Shown piece after piece: positions 36,601-39,600 of a stretch of DNA of 42,500 nucleotides. The notes below the pieces were generated by a model. It saw nothing but the letters and a program-made list of their open reading frames with translations. It had not been told where the DNA came from and did not search any database. A program made the position numbers and the translations under genes. Location: assembly GCA_905221605.1 (NCBI GenBank), contig CAJNDS010002487.1, positions 270,702 through 313,201 on the forward strand, written 5' to 3'. Every line of letters starts with the position of its first letter. Position 1 is the stretch's first letter. The DNA comes from Symbiodinium natans (Eukaryota > Sar > Dinophyceae > Suessiales > Symbiodiniaceae).

Positions 36601-39600
36601 CAAAGTTTAAATACCAAAGAAGACATGGGATGACAGGGCCCCTTTTGGCTGAGGGTTCTCAGGAAGCCCGAATCAAAAAGAGAAAGGTTTGAGGAGCGTT
36701 CCCAAAAAAAAAAAAGTCGCTCCCTCCCCACTTGCCCCCTGCCCTTGCCTGGACATTGTAGCATTGCCAGTCGTTGGCCAAGACCACCTCCGTACCTCGG
36801 ACAACTCTGAGGGGAGCTCCGACACTTTCGAAGAGGGCACCGAAACTCTGGTCCGGGCCTGGGCCTGTGTAGTTTCCACGGCTCAGATAGCCAGCGAAGA
36901 CGTACATGCAGTTGTCGTTGGCCATGACCTCGTTTCGGGAGGCTCTGGGATTCCACTGGCTTTCTGAAACAGGAGAAGGGGGCTTGAAGGTTTGGGTTGG
37001 CCACACGACCTGAAGCAAGCTCTGACCCAGGAGGCGCAGGGGCCCCCCCCTTCCTAAACGAAAGAGCTTGCGCCCCGAAAGAGGGGAATCTTTGGGCATC
37101 CTCGGGCATCCATAGCCATGGCCGCGCCACCGCTGTGTGCCCCAACCGCGCAGCTGGAGAATTGGCGGCGCCCGTGTCTTGCCACGTGTCGGCCTGGACC
37201 GGGAGCAGCAACTCAAAAATGCAGGGCACACATCTATGCCAAGGCAGAAAACCAAAAAAAAGTCTCTCGCGAACCCTGAAAACGAAGCCAGGAGGTCGCA
37301 TTGACTGGAGGCGAGCAGCCGTCATGTTGTAGCACCACAGCGTCTGCGAGAGATTCTCCTCCGCTACCTCAGGCTGAGGGAGATGAGGCGAGCCCTGCTG
37401 TCACACGCTTGAAACGGTCGCGAGCAAGAGAATGCTGTCCGGGCGTGAGGGGGGGGGGCCATCGGGCCATGATGTCAGGGCGCTAGGTGTGCATGGCCTT
37501 GATGGACTCTGCACATGCTGCGAACTGCCCTCTGCCTCCTTAGTGCAGCAGTGGCACCTGCCCGCCGTACACCAGCATACAGTGGCCATCTGGGCTGAGG
37601 ACTGCACTGTGACCAGAACCTGGGTGTGTGGTGTGTTCGGCTTTCTGTGGTCTGGGCTTGGGATTTTGTGGCCACGTCCGCTCGACCCTGCAGCTTCGCC
37701 ATTACTGGCCTGCGCTGGTAGAATCTCCTCAATTCCTCAATAGGTTGCAGTCAGGAAGACAGAGCCATGAAGCCAAAACTAGCTACTCAGCGAACGCTTC
37801 AGGAAAGCCCACAACTACAAGCAGGTTCGGCGCCAGGAGCAGGCCCTGTACGATTTTCAGCCCGGGGAATAATCAAGTCGGGAGGTGGCGCAAGAAACAA
37901 TGCCCAAATTGCCAGGGTTTAGGGTTTAGGGTTTAGGGTTTGGGGTTTGGGGTTTGGGGTTTAGGGTTTAGGGTTTAGGGTTTAGGGTTTAGGGTTTAGG
38001 GTTTAGGGTTTAGGGTTTAGGGTTTAGGGTTTAGGGTTTAGGGTTCAGGGTTCAGGGTTCAGGGTTTAGGGTGCCCCAAATAGAATCGAATCCCCTGCAG
38101 GGACCCCCACAAAAAAAAGGGTACCCCGATTTTCGGGAAAAAACAACCAACCGGCTTTTTGGCAAGGCAACTCGGCATGGGGCGACTTGTCTTCGTCGAC
38201 CAGAAGTTTCCCTGCGATGTGGAGCTGAGATGTACTGGGGTTCTGGAGTTTAGAGGACTTAGGGTTTAGGGTTTAGGGCTTAGGGTTTACGGTTTAGGTT
38301 TTAGGGTTGAGTAGCGAAAGCGGCGAGATGCAGCGAGGCTAGCGGGGAGGAGTGGGGCCAGCTGGGGGTTGGGATGAAAAGAACCCCCGCAGGTGTGTTT
38401 CGCTCCAATGACAGCGTTCTTTTTGCTTTCTTGATGTTTCTTGCCGATTCTTGTGGGACCACATCCTGGGCGCAACATCGTCGGTCTGGGTCATTACCAG
38501 CTTCTCAGATGTTCGCCACGAGTTTCAGCAAGCTTTCAAGCTTTCTGTGGCTTATGGGTTCACGTGGGGCGTCTTCCCAACGTTGCATGGCCCACTGCCA
38601 TGTCGCCGGACACCGTTTCAGGGGTTCGTGCCACAGGTCAACGCGCCCATGCTCCTTTGACTCGCTGTGTTCGAAGGTGTCATTACACTGCCAAGTAGCA
38701 TGACACACATTGGGTGCCATGTGCCATCACCAAACCCCCGACACACACGGATGCTATGATGGGAAGGACACATCACATGGAAATCCGTGGCCAGAAGATG
38801 AATGTCACCATCGAGCGTCGGTATCTTAGAGGTTTCATGCTCAAGGTTCTGTAAGGCTTAGGGGGGGGGGGGGGGCCGGAACGGGTGCTCAAACAAAGAG
38901 AACATTGGTGCAGGCCGTGACCATGTCGACACGTCACAATCATTCGACCACGCCTGTGTCGAGTACATCCAGAGGTCATCGTAATACGTCGTGTTTTGGG
39001 TTCCTGCATCAAGTCAGGGCAAGCTTGGGACTGTCTACTTGGACGTGGTTGTTCTATGCTAGGGTTCGCGAGCTCCAGCGGGTGGAGAAAACGACAAACT
39101 ACCATAATCAGCCCCTGAACGCTCCTCCAGCCTCTCCTGGCTAGACCTGTCCTACTCGCCGCCCAAGCGGTTCCACAGAATTACACAGCTGAAGCGTACA
39201 TGCTGCAGGCCCACGCACCAACCGAAACGGCAGCGAAGAAGCGCCTGTAACTGGATCCCAAACAAAGACGGACCCGCCGAAGACCAGCACCACGCCGTCG
39301 GATTCGCGGAGCACCTCTCAGAAAAGAAACTCAAGGGAGGCCAGACAGCAGCTCCCAGGGCTCTCCGGGTGCCACGGGTCTAGGGTTGAGGGTTTAGGGT
39401 TCAGGGTTCAGGGTTCAGGGTTCAGGGTTCAGGGTCAGGGTTTGGTTCTCCGGCTGCAGAGCTGCCGCAGAGGATGGGCAAAGTGCTGTAAGGGGTGCCC
39501 CCAGGCGAGTTTGCAGGTGAAGATGTCAGGGAGATCATGGCAGGCTCCTCTGAGAGTGCAGGGGAGGCTACGTTCCTTATTCGAGACCCTGCACCCCCCC

